A DNA stretch of 15,780 nucleotides, taken from JAWOFN01 sp046497505 [NCBI: bacterium]. GTDB taxonomy: Bacteria > Blakebacterota > Blakebacteria > Blakebacterales. The translations under genes were made by a program, and so were the position numbers. Each line of letters begins with the position of its first letter. Position 1 is the stretch's first letter. Where the stretch lies: positions 1 through 15,780 of the forward strand of contig JAWOFN010000047.1 in assembly GCA_046497505.1 (NCBI GenBank), written 5' to 3'. Below the pieces are notes generated by a model, which worked only from the letters and a program-made list of their open reading frames with translations, was not told where the DNA came from and did no database searches. This document shows positions 1 to 4,937 of the stretch, piece after piece.

Positions 1-23
1 AGGTCAGACGCGGGTCGTTATTC
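1..23 (+). other. Partial attC recombination site, right half
   Basis: The window opens inside the L' arm. The sequence AGGTCAGACGC at 1-11 is identical to the L' arm of the two complete sites at 298 and 1475. It is followed by a short spacer and the R' box GTTATTC at 17-23. GTTATTC departs from the GTTRRRY consensus at one position, but it is the exact reverse complement of the R'' box GAATAAC at 298-304, the other end of the same cassette. The left half lies outside the window. Confidence 0.75.
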
Positions 24-297
24 CTACAGCCAGCGCCACGTACCCCAGAGCCTCCGTCCTGGCTCCGACCGAAGTCCAGTTCGGGATGGATCGAGTTTGA
101 GTTCGGGGTGAGGCCGACTTCCACTGCCCCGCCTGAGCTTCCAGTACCCTCGATTCACGGCTACCATCGTGAAGCGACCCGGTGCCGTGGATAAACGGAT
201 ACCGGCGTGGGGCGGTTCAGCTAGTGATGGGTGGCTGAGTCCGGTGCCATCCGCCACCGCCGGGGAGTGGAAGCGGGTCCCGGAATCTTGGCAGACT
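24..297. other. Body of integron cassette A, no recognised gene
   Basis: About 270 bases between two attC sites hold no gene I recognise. Two open frames exist. One is a + strand frame with a GTG at 169 that runs 44 codons and stops at TAA 301-303, inside the attC R'' box, a common arrangement in cassettes. The other is a minus-strand frame that stays open across the whole cassette and stops at 24. Neither has a convincing ribosome binding site or a protein sequence resembling a known family. It may be a non-coding or regulatory cassette, or carry a very small gene. Confidence 0.5.
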
Positions 298-357
298 GAA
301 TAACAGGCGTCTGGACCTGACTCGCTTCGCTCGCAGGTCAGACGCAGGACGTTAGGC
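298..357 (+). other. attC recombination site between cassettes A and B
   Basis: The 60-base site has R'' GAATAAC (298-304), L'' GCGTCTGGACCTG (307-319), a 14-base loop, L' CAGGTCAGACGC (334-345) and R' GTTAGGC (351-357). L'' and L' pair throughout except for one unpaired G in L'' (313 or 314), the kind of extrahelical base that sets strand choice in attC recombination. The crossover point would be between 351 and 352. Confidence 0.9.
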
Positions 358-384
358 ATATGTCTGGCGGGAGATAGGAGACAC

Positions 385-1407
385 ATGAGGAAGCTGGCAC
401 TGCTCGGAGTTCTCGTCCTGCTTACCATATGCCAATCCGCGAATGCTCAGCCTGCCGAAGTTCAGCTTCGTCTCGAATACAAGTTTCCCCCGCCAGACTC
501 GCTCGCACCTGACTACTACTTTGCACATATCACCGATATCGAACTGCTGAACGACGGTCTAATCGCTGTACTGGACCAGCGTCAGAACTCCCTATTCGTG
601 GTAGACCAGCAAGGGGAGTTGGTCTCCACAGTAGGGCAGAAAGGGCAAGGACCTGGGGAGTTCTCGTGGCCTTGGGAGGTCGAGTATGATGACGCGAATC
701 GCCTTCTCTGGGTGATGGATGCCGGTCGGCTACAGGCGTTCCACCGCGATGGCTTCTCGTTCTCTCATTCGCTTCGCCCTGCGGAGGTACGCCCCCGTGA
801 TGTCGTCGCTCTCAATGGCGACCTGTACATCAGCGGTACCTCAGCTCATGTCGAACCTCTGGTCTACCGATACTCATCCGAGGGAGAACAGCTTGGTACG
901 CTGGGCAGCCACATCCAGCGACAGGTCGGACGATACGGCCAGGCACTCTACAAGATGGGTGATCTCGCAGGCGTTGCGCAGGAGCCCGGTAGCCTGCGCT
1001 TCTTCTACGCATACAGCATGTTCAACGACATCATCGTGCTCGACGACAACTCACAGCGTGTTGTCCACTGCGACTACCCGACCATCGTTGAGCAGGACGC
1101 CGAGAACACGAGAAAGGCGGAAGACTGGCCTGATCCCGATGATGGCCCTACTCCCCTCATACTCATCGGAGACATCTTCCCGGTTAGTGATCGCCTGTTT
1201 GTATCGGTGGTATACGGCACGCACCAGAAGGAGACGCCGATCCTCGAACTGGACCTTCAGGGTCGAGTCCAACGAATCTGGCGGGTCCCAGCAGACTACC
1301 TCGGTGTGCGAGCATTCGCAGTGCAAATGCAGGGAGATGAGCCGGTCTTCTGGGTTGGTTGGTCGAGTCTTCGGGAAACGAGCATCGGCAGATTTGTTCG
1401 ACGGTGA
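385..1407 (+). CDS. Secreted six-bladed beta-propeller protein (cassette B)
   Basis: The protein has 340 residues. It starts with a Sec-type signal peptide: basic MRK, a hydrophobic run to about residue 15, and probable cleavage after SANA at residue 21. C16 does not sit in a proper lipobox, so a secreted or periplasmic rather than lipoprotein product is expected. The remainder shows the pattern of the '6-bladed beta-propeller' family common in Bacteroidota and Gemmatimonadota. Features include the blade sequence GQKGQGPGEF (84-93) and repeated 'D..g.i.v.D' strands such as NDGLIAVLDQ (56-65). No catalytic residues are evident; the role is probably ligand or partner binding outside the cytoplasm. 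AGGAG at 376-380 supports the ATG at 385. The gene is the only one in cassette B, begins 28 bases after the upstream attC and ends 67 bases before its own attC. The specific function is unknown. Confidence 0.85.
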   Translation: MRKLALLGVLVLLTICQSANAQPAEVQLRLEYKFPPPDSLAPDYYFAHITDIELLNDGLIAVLDQRQNSLFVVDQQGELVSTVGQKGQGPGEFSWPWEVEYDDANRLLWVMDAGRLQAFHRDGFSFSHSLRPAEVRPRDVVALNGDLYISGTSAHVEPLVYRYSSEGEQLGTLGSHIQRQVGRYGQALYKMGDLAGVAQEPGSLRFFYAYSMFNDIIVLDDNSQRVVHCDYPTIVEQDAENTRKAEDWPDPDDGPTPLILIGDIFPVSDRLFVSVVYGTHQKETPILELDLQGRVQRIWRVPADYLGVRAFAVQMQGDEPVFWVGWSSLRETSIGRFVRR

Positions 1408-1474
1408 AGCGGACAACTCCTGTCCGAGCGATTCCTCAAGGAGTTGCGTAGGCGCCAACCCAATGAACGACAAT

Positions 1475-1534
1475 GCCTAACAGGCGTCTGGACCTGACTC
1501 GCTCCGCTCGCAGGTCAGACGCAGGACGTTAGGC
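1475..1534 (+). other. attC recombination site between cassettes B and C
   Basis: This 60-base site has R'' GCCTAAC (1475-1481), the same L'' and L' arms as the site at 298 including the unpaired G, and R' GTTAGGC (1528-1534). From the A after R'' to the end of R' it differs from the site at 298 by a single loop base (C instead of T near 1504). Such uniformity is typical of sedentary chromosomal integrons. Confidence 0.93.
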
Positions 1535-1575
1535 AGCATGGGCATTCGACCGAAGTTCAAGCGAAAGGAGGTGAC

Positions 1576-1788
1576 ATGAAACAGATCAGGCTCGTGCTGC
1601 TTCTAGTGCTGGTTGTCACTTTGGCGGCAGTTGTGCTCCAGAACCAAGCGCCCTGGCAAGTCCGTTTTCTCTGGCTAAACGGAGAAGTGCCAGGCATCAT
1701 CCTGCTGTTCCTCACCGCAGCGGCAGGGTTCATCGCAGGGATAACTGTCGCGCTTCTGGTGAAGCATGGCGCAACACCACAACGGTAG
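1576..1788 (+). CDS. LapA/DUF1049-like small inner-membrane protein (cassette C, gene 1)
   Basis: The 70-residue protein has two hydrophobic helices, about residues 4-21 and 40-62. They are joined by a loop carrying QNQAPWQVRFLW (22-33) and a VPG turn (38-40), with a basic tail. This is the layout of the LapA domain (DUF1049), a small inner-membrane family. One E. coli member, LapA (YciS), takes part with LapB in controlling lipopolysaccharide synthesis. This cassette-borne copy is a stand-alone LapA domain, so its role is not established. A near-perfect Shine-Dalgarno AAAGGAGG (1564-1571) precedes the ATG by four bases. The next gene starts 13 bases after the stop, so the two genes move and are probably expressed together. 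Confidence 0.8.
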   Translation: MKQIRLVLLLVLVVTLAAVVLQNQAPWQVRFLWLNGEVPGIILLFLTAAAGFIAGITVALLVKHGATPQR

Positions 1789-1801
1789 ACAGGAAAAAGA
1801 C

Positions 1802-2092
1802 ATGAACGAGAAAGAACTGTATCAACAGAAGAAGCAGGCCCAGTTGGACGAATGGGAAGCAGAAGTAGACAAGCTTAAGGCGAAGGCCTCAGGGGCCAGT
1901 GCTGACGCGCAGATGGAATTGAACAAGCAGATCGAAGAACTCGAAGGCAAGATCGAGGAAGGCAAGGCTAAGCTTGCCGAAGTCGCGGAGGCAAGTGAAG
2001 ACGCGTGGGAGTCGATCAAAGACGGGGTGGAGTCCGCGTGGGATTCAATGAGGTCTGCTTTCAGTGAAGCAGCCGACAAGTTCAAGGAATAG
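1802..2092 (+). CDS. Coiled-coil protein of the sll1863-like stress-response type (cassette C, gene 2)
   Basis: The 96-residue product is highly charged, rich in Glu, Lys and Ala, and lacks a signal peptide. Residues 1-62 form an almost continuous helix with heptad character (LDEWEAEVDKLKAKA at 15-29, QIEELEGKIEEGKAKLAEV at 43-61). Residues 66-96 form an amphipathic stretch (SEDAWESIKDGVESAWDS at 65-82) that could lie on a membrane surface. The sequence pattern matches small coiled-coil proteins annotated as sll1863-family stress-response proteins, whose mechanism is poorly known. The ATG at 1802 is chosen over one at 1766, which would overlap the previous gene, because family members begin close to this residue and AGGA lies about 8 bases upstream. 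The stop codon is followed after two bases by the cassette's attC. Confidence 0.75.
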   Translation: MNEKELYQQKKQAQLDEWEAEVDKLKAKASGASADAQMELNKQIEELEGKIEEGKAKLAEVAEASEDAWESIKDGVESAWDSMRSAFSEAADKFKE

Positions 2093-2094
2093 CT

Positions 2095-2155
2095 GCCAAA
2101 CAACCGATTGCAGCGGGCGGCGCTCACGCGCCGCTGCTGAGCCGGAGCGTTATCC
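2095..2155 (+). other. Divergent attC recombination site closing cassette C
   Basis: The site has R'' GCCAAAC (2095-2101) and R' GTTATCC (2149-2155). Between them lies a strong hairpin: GCGGCGC (2117-2123) pairs with GCGCCGC (2127-2133), and CAGC (2111-2114) pairs with GCTG (2135-2138), leaving an unpaired G on the left arm and a G-T pair between the two blocks. The architecture matches an attC with an extrahelical base, but the arm sequences differ completely from those at 298 and 1475, so this cassette may have come from another source. R'' departs from RYYYAAC at one position. It still matches the TTAGGC at the start of the cassette in all but one base. Confidence 0.72.
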
Positions 2156-2159
2156 GTAC

Positions 2160-2189
2160 AGGACCGCATTCGTATATGCCTGCTATACT
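2160..2189 (+). promoter_or_regulatory. Candidate extended -10 promoter for the antitoxin-like gene group
   Basis: TGCTATACT (2181-2189) is a full extended -10 element: TG, one base, then TATACT. The -35 region 16-18 bases upstream (around 2160-2166, AGGACC) is weak, as is usual for extended -10 promoters. Transcription would begin near 2196, about 25 bases before the ATG at 2222. The element sits a few bases after the last attC, so the genes to the right would have their own promoter. Pattern reading only; no start site is known. Confidence 0.45.
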
Positions 2190-2221
2190 GAGACCGTCCA
2201 TTTCAGGGAGGTCCAGAGCCC

Positions 2222-2509
2222 ATGGGAATAGAACTTGTCGAGGAACATCGCGACGAGATCCTGGATATCGCCCGGCGGCACGGGGTGGAGCGGATTCGTG
2301 TGTTCGGGGCAGTGGCTAGAGGCGAGGCGGGGCCGGATAGCGAGGTGGACTTCCTCGTCACGGTCAGCGGCCAGACAAGTCCCTGGTTCCCCGGAGGTCT
2401 GGTGGCCGACCTGGAAGACCTGCTTGATCGCAGGGTGCAGGTGGTCACCGAATCAGGACTTCACGACATGCTGCGTGAGCAGGTCCTCTCCGAGGCGGTC
2501 TCCCTTTGA
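2222..2509 (+). CDS. Minimal nucleotidyltransferase (MNT family) with altered active site
   Basis: The 95-residue protein is a single minimal nucleotidyltransferase domain. In HEPN-MNT (type VII) toxin-antitoxin pairs such a protein is the antitoxin and adenylylates the HEPN RNase. The family signature is GSx10DxD. Here the spacing is kept, but the residues are G29-A30 and E41-x-D43 (VFGAVARGEAGPDSEVDFLV, 27-46): the Ser is replaced by Ala and the first metal-binding Asp by Glu. Activity may therefore be reduced or lost, although similar variants occur in the family. No HEPN (DUF86-type) partner is seen on either side. AGGGAGG (2204-2210) lies 11 bases before the ATG. The next gene starts 40 bases downstream. 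Family assignment is firm; role is uncertain. Confidence 0.8.
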   Translation: MGIELVEEHRDEILDIARRHGVERIRVFGAVARGEAGPDSEVDFLVTVSGQTSPWFPGGLVADLEDLLDRRVQVVTESGLHDMLREQVLSEAVSL

Positions 2510-2549
2510 AAGGCCAGGCCGTTTATTCGCAGCACATAGAGGAGGCCCC

Positions 2550-2741
2550 ATGCCCACCCGCACCACGAGAGAACTGCTGCGTGAAGTCATAGCGAAGCTC
2601 CCTCCGGATGCGAGCGTCGAAGATGCGATGGAGAGGCTCTATCTACTCGCCAAGATCGAGCGTGGTATCGAGCAGGCAGACTCCGGCAGCATGATGAGTC
2701 ACGAAGAGGTTCGGCGTCGATTGGGGAAGACCGGGGGATAA
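2550..2741 (+). CDS. Small antitoxin-like protein
   Basis: This 63-residue acidic, helical protein has a C-terminal part (LLAKIERGIEQADSGSMMSHEEVRRRL, beginning near residue 32) with the 'KIErGi...aG..vsHEEVrrRL' pattern. That pattern is found in many short antitoxins paired with RelE/ParE-type toxins. The N-terminal half would normally hold the dimerisation or DNA-binding part. No ParE/RelE-like toxin follows; the next gene is another antitoxin-type protein two bases on. AGAGGAGG (2538-2545) four bases before the ATG fixes the start. A longer reading of the same frame from 2235 overlaps the MNT gene and is not supported. The stop codon lies inside a GGATAAC heptamer (2736-2742) discussed among the findings. 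Confidence 0.6.
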   Translation: MPTRTTRELLREVIAKLPPDASVEDAMERLYLLAKIERGIEQADSGSMMSHEEVRRRLGKTGG

Positions 2742-2743
2742 CC

Positions 2744-3070
2744 ATGGTTCGAGTCCCGTCAGAGCGTGACCCCACGCATCCGGGCGAGATGCTGCTCGAG
2801 GAGTTCCTGAGTCCGAGAAGCATCACCCAGCGTGAGCTGGCCGATCGGATCCACATCCCCTATCAGCGCGTGAACGAGCTGGTGAACGGGCGTCGGGACC
2901 TCACGCCGAGCACGGCGCTGCGTCTCGCAGCGTTCTTCGGGATGTCCGCCGGGTACTGGATGAACCTCCAGCTCCGTTGGGATCTCCACCATGCCAGGCG
3001 TGCGGCAGCCCAGGAGCTGAAGCGTATCAGGCAGTACACGGCGAGGGACACGGGGAGCCAGGACATCTAG
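2744..3070 (+). CDS. higA: HigA-family antitoxin (XRE-type HTH), no HigB partner
   Basis: The 108-residue protein opens with the family's THPGEMLLEEFL motif (11-22). A helix-turn-helix follows at about 28-51 (TQRELADRIHIPYQRVNELV, then NGRRDLTPSTALRLAAFFG). It ends with the usual YWMNLQLRWDLHHAR segment (71-85). HigA binds and neutralises the RelE-like mRNase HigB and represses its operon, in which higB normally lies just upstream. Here that position is taken by the 63-residue antitoxin-like gene, and no HigB-like sequence is visible, so this appears to be an orphan antitoxin or a stand-alone repressor. The start is two bases after the previous stop, with GGGGG (2733-2737) as a possible ribosome binding site. 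The N-terminus is a few residues longer than usual. Confidence 0.85.
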   Translation: MVRVPSERDPTHPGEMLLEEFLSPRSITQRELADRIHIPYQRVNELVNGRRDLTPSTALRLAAFFGMSAGYWMNLQLRWDLHHARRAAAQELKRIRQYTARDTGSQDI

Positions 3071-3126
3071 CGTCCCATCCCGCCTGACAGCGCCTGGTTT
3101 TGTCCCGTCCGCGACTGGAGACGTGC

Positions 3127-3912
3127 ATGAACGAGCCCTCCCCCCGTTTCTGGGAGATCTTCTTCGAGCTCTACGAGAGCCTGCCCCGGCAGGGACCGGG
3201 CAGCCGCTCATCCACCGCCAGGGCCCTCGGACTCTGCACTGACATGCATGATTCCCCGACCGTCCTCGACCTGGGGTGCGGAGTCGGAGCACAGACCCTC
3301 GATCTGGCCGAGATGGTCGGTTCGGGGACCATCCTGGCCATCGACAACCATGCGGCCAGCATCGAGAAGTTGAGGGAGGACGCAGCCGAACGGGGGCTCG
3401 CGCACCGGGTCCATGCCATCGTAGGAGACATGGCCCACCCACCGAAGCCGCCGGGAAGCGTGGACCTCATCTGGTCGGAAGGAGCCCTCTACAACATCGG
3501 GCTCGCAAGGGCACTGCAGGTGAGTCGTGACCTTCTCCGCCCGGGTGGCTATCTGGCCTTCACCGATGCGGTCTGGCGCAGTGAGGATCCTCCCGCGGAG
3601 ATACGAGCCGTCTTCGATGCGGACTATCCGACCATGGGACGGGTGGAGGATGACCTGGCGGCGATACGTGAAGGGGGGTTCTCGATCATCGGGCACTTCA
3701 CCCTGCCCGACGAGGCGTGGTGGGATGATTTCTACGCACCCATGGAGCGACACATCGCCGAGTTGCGAAGAACCCACTCCGGCGATGACGAAGCCTCTGC
3801 CATACTCGACCAGCTCGCCGAGGAGCCCGATATGCATCGGCGCCATTCCGACTCCTATGCCTATGAGTTCTTCGTAGCGCGCCGGCCACGTGCCGACGAG
3901 CCCGGGCGATGA
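3127..3912 (+). CDS. Class I SAM-dependent methyltransferase of unknown substrate
   Basis: The protein has 261 residues. The Rossmann-fold SAM site is clear: motif I VLDLGCGVG (46-54), the acidic end of strand 2 at D73 (AIDNH), GDM at 100-102, and the motif IV region DLIWSEGALYNIG (113-125). The C-terminal half (LLRPGGYLAF, WWDDFYAPMERHI at 198-210) matches a widespread set of uncharacterised methyltransferases of about 250-270 residues with small-molecule or unknown substrates. The ATG at 3127 is preferred over an upstream TTG at 3100, because GGAG (3117-3120) is six bases before it and family members begin near FWEIFFELY. It lies 57 bases after the HigA gene and 50 bases before the mosaic antitoxin gene, all on one strand. 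Co-transcription is possible, but no functional link is evident. Confidence 0.82.
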   Translation: MNEPSPRFWEIFFELYESLPRQGPGSRSSTARALGLCTDMHDSPTVLDLGCGVGAQTLDLAEMVGSGTILAIDNHAASIEKLREDAAERGLAHRVHAIVGDMAHPPKPPGSVDLIWSEGALYNIGLARALQVSRDLLRPGGYLAFTDAVWRSEDPPAEIRAVFDADYPTMGRVEDDLAAIREGGFSIIGHFTLPDEAWWDDFYAPMERHIAELRRTHSGDDEASAILDQLAEEPDMHRRHSDSYAYEFFVARRPRADEPGR

Positions 3913-3962
3913 GAGCACATGGTTCGGAGACCTCACCAGGAGGACAAGAAGGGAGGTAGATA

Positions 3963-4829
3963 GTGGAGGACCCGAAGGAACTCATATCCACCGATCCGGC
4001 CGTGATGCATGGCGAGCCGCACTTCCACGGTACCAGGATCCCGGTCACGGTGGTCCTCGACAACCTAAAGGATGGGCTGACCCCCGATGAGATCCTCGCT
4101 CAGTACCCCTCGCTGACCGAAAAGCACATCGCAGCAGCGCTTGCCTGCACCGCTGGGACCTGGAGCGGGTCGGAGGAGTCTCTCCGTGACTTCCAGCAGC
4201 TTCTGGAAAAGGCCAGGCAGGGCGCAGCCGAAACAGGCCTGACGCGAGAGGATGTCGAGGAAGCCCTGACCGACGTCCGGAGCGAAGATCGAGCCACGCC
4301 TTCCAGCGAATGGGATCTGACTCCTGAACAGCGCCAGGAACTCACGAGGCGACTCGAAGAGCACCTGAAGGATCCCGGGAGTGCCATACCCTGGGAGGAG
4401 GTGAAGGAGCAGCTGACCCGGCGCTGGCGCGTGACCGATCACCTCGGATCACCCGAAGAGTGTGCCGTCTACCTGCAGGCGGCTATCGAGGAGGGTGATC
4501 CGGAGCTGGTCGCAACCGCCCTGGGTGATGTGTTCGGCGTGACCGGCATATGCGAGCAGCATGGGGTGGAGAGGATGTGGGTCTTCGGCTCGGTACTGGA
4601 ACCGGGACGCACAGAACCGCCAGACGACATCGACCTACTCGTCAGGCTCCAACCGATGGACCCCTACGAGCGTGTGGATGCCTATTTCGGCCTTGTGGAA
4701 GGTCTGCGGGAACTCCTTCCTCTCCCCACCGACCTCGTCATGGAGGATTCAATCAGGAATCCCTACTGGAAGTCCGATATCCTGGCTACCCGGCGTCTCA
4801 TCTACGAAAGATCACAGGTCCAGGGCTAG
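3963..4829 (+). CDS. Mosaic protein: DUF433 antitoxin, further antitoxin-like segments and MNT nucleotidyltransferase
   Basis: The 288-residue protein seems to join pieces that normally occur as separate small proteins. Residues 1-61 are a DUF433 (VapB-like) domain: ISTDPAVMHGEPHFHGTRIPV, TPDEILAQYPSLTEKHIAAAL. Residues 73-107 are a helix resembling antitoxin tails (GLTREDVEEALTDVR). Residues 118-155 resemble addiction-module proteins of PF09720 (LTPEQRQELTRRLEEH, IPWEEVKEQL). Residues 158-193 resemble the start of HI1420-type antidotes (SPEECAVYLQAAIEEGDPEL, ATALGDV). Residues 194-284 are a complete MNT domain with G209-S210 and D222-x-D224, here GSx11DxD, so its catalytic residues look intact. 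The start is GTG, with GGGAGG (3951-3956) six bases upstream. No toxin gene is adjacent. DUF433 and MNT are firm; the middle assignments rest on short patterns. It could be a multi-target antitoxin or a regulator built from antitoxin parts. Confidence 0.75.
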   Translation: MEDPKELISTDPAVMHGEPHFHGTRIPVTVVLDNLKDGLTPDEILAQYPSLTEKHIAAALACTAGTWSGSEESLRDFQQLLEKARQGAAETGLTREDVEEALTDVRSEDRATPSSEWDLTPEQRQELTRRLEEHLKDPGSAIPWEEVKEQLTRRWRVTDHLGSPEECAVYLQAAIEEGDPELVATALGDVFGVTGICEQHGVERMWVFGSVLEPGRTEPPDDIDLLVRLQPMDPYERVDAYFGLVEGLRELLPLPTDLVMEDSIRNPYWKSDILATRRLIYERSQVQG

Positions 4830-4937
4830 GTGTATCCTCGTTTCTCGAACGGTCGGATCCTTGCCCGGTCCTCCACCTCCTTCGGGCCCTGCCACCCGCG
4901 AAGCTGAAGTGGCCGGCCCTGCATTGAGAGGATGGCC
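4830..4937. other. Boundary region between accessory and GC-rich sequence
   Basis: This gap of about 110 bases has no gene, attC, direct repeat or tRNA that I can recognise. To its left the genes use mixed third positions; to its right codons are almost all GC-ending. It is therefore the most likely edge of the accessory segment, but no att-type repeat marks it. Confidence 0.3.

Larger units (their letters stand above)
1..2155 (+). mobile_element. Integron gene-cassette array, right-hand part, no integrase in window
   Basis: Four attC-type sites in one orientation split this stretch into cassette A (18-351), cassette B (352-1528) and cassette C (1529-2149). Each cassette begins with the six bases after the G of GTTRRRY and ends with its own attC. 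Cassette A starts TTATTC and its terminal R'' is GAATAAC. Cassette B starts TTAGGC and its R'' is GCCTAAC. Cassette C starts TTAGGC and its R'' is GCCAAAC, one mismatch. This reciprocal match is what is expected if each cassette can circularise at G|TT. No tyrosine recombinase or attI is visible, so this is either the distal end of an integron whose integrase lies to the left, or a cluster of attC sites lacking an integrase (CALIN). No attC-like hairpin is seen to the right of 2155. Confidence 0.85.

Noticed and set aside
24-428. 134-codon minus-strand frame across cassette A
   Set aside because: It crosses an attC and begins inside the propeller gene's signal peptide, has no ribosome binding site and resembles no family. 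It is kept only as a remark on the cassette.
2735-2775. A tRNA gene around the T-arm-like sequence
   Set aside because: No paired T-stem, acceptor stem or CCA end, and the sequence is inside a good HigA reading frame.
2156-4829. A HEPN, HigB, RelE/ParE or PIN toxin partner hidden in another frame
   Set aside because: No frame of suitable length with toxin-like motifs was found. All long alternative frames are shadows of the five assigned genes.
4830-4937. A further attC closing the accessory segment
   Set aside because: No GTTRRRY box or paired L arms occur here. The array ends at 2155.
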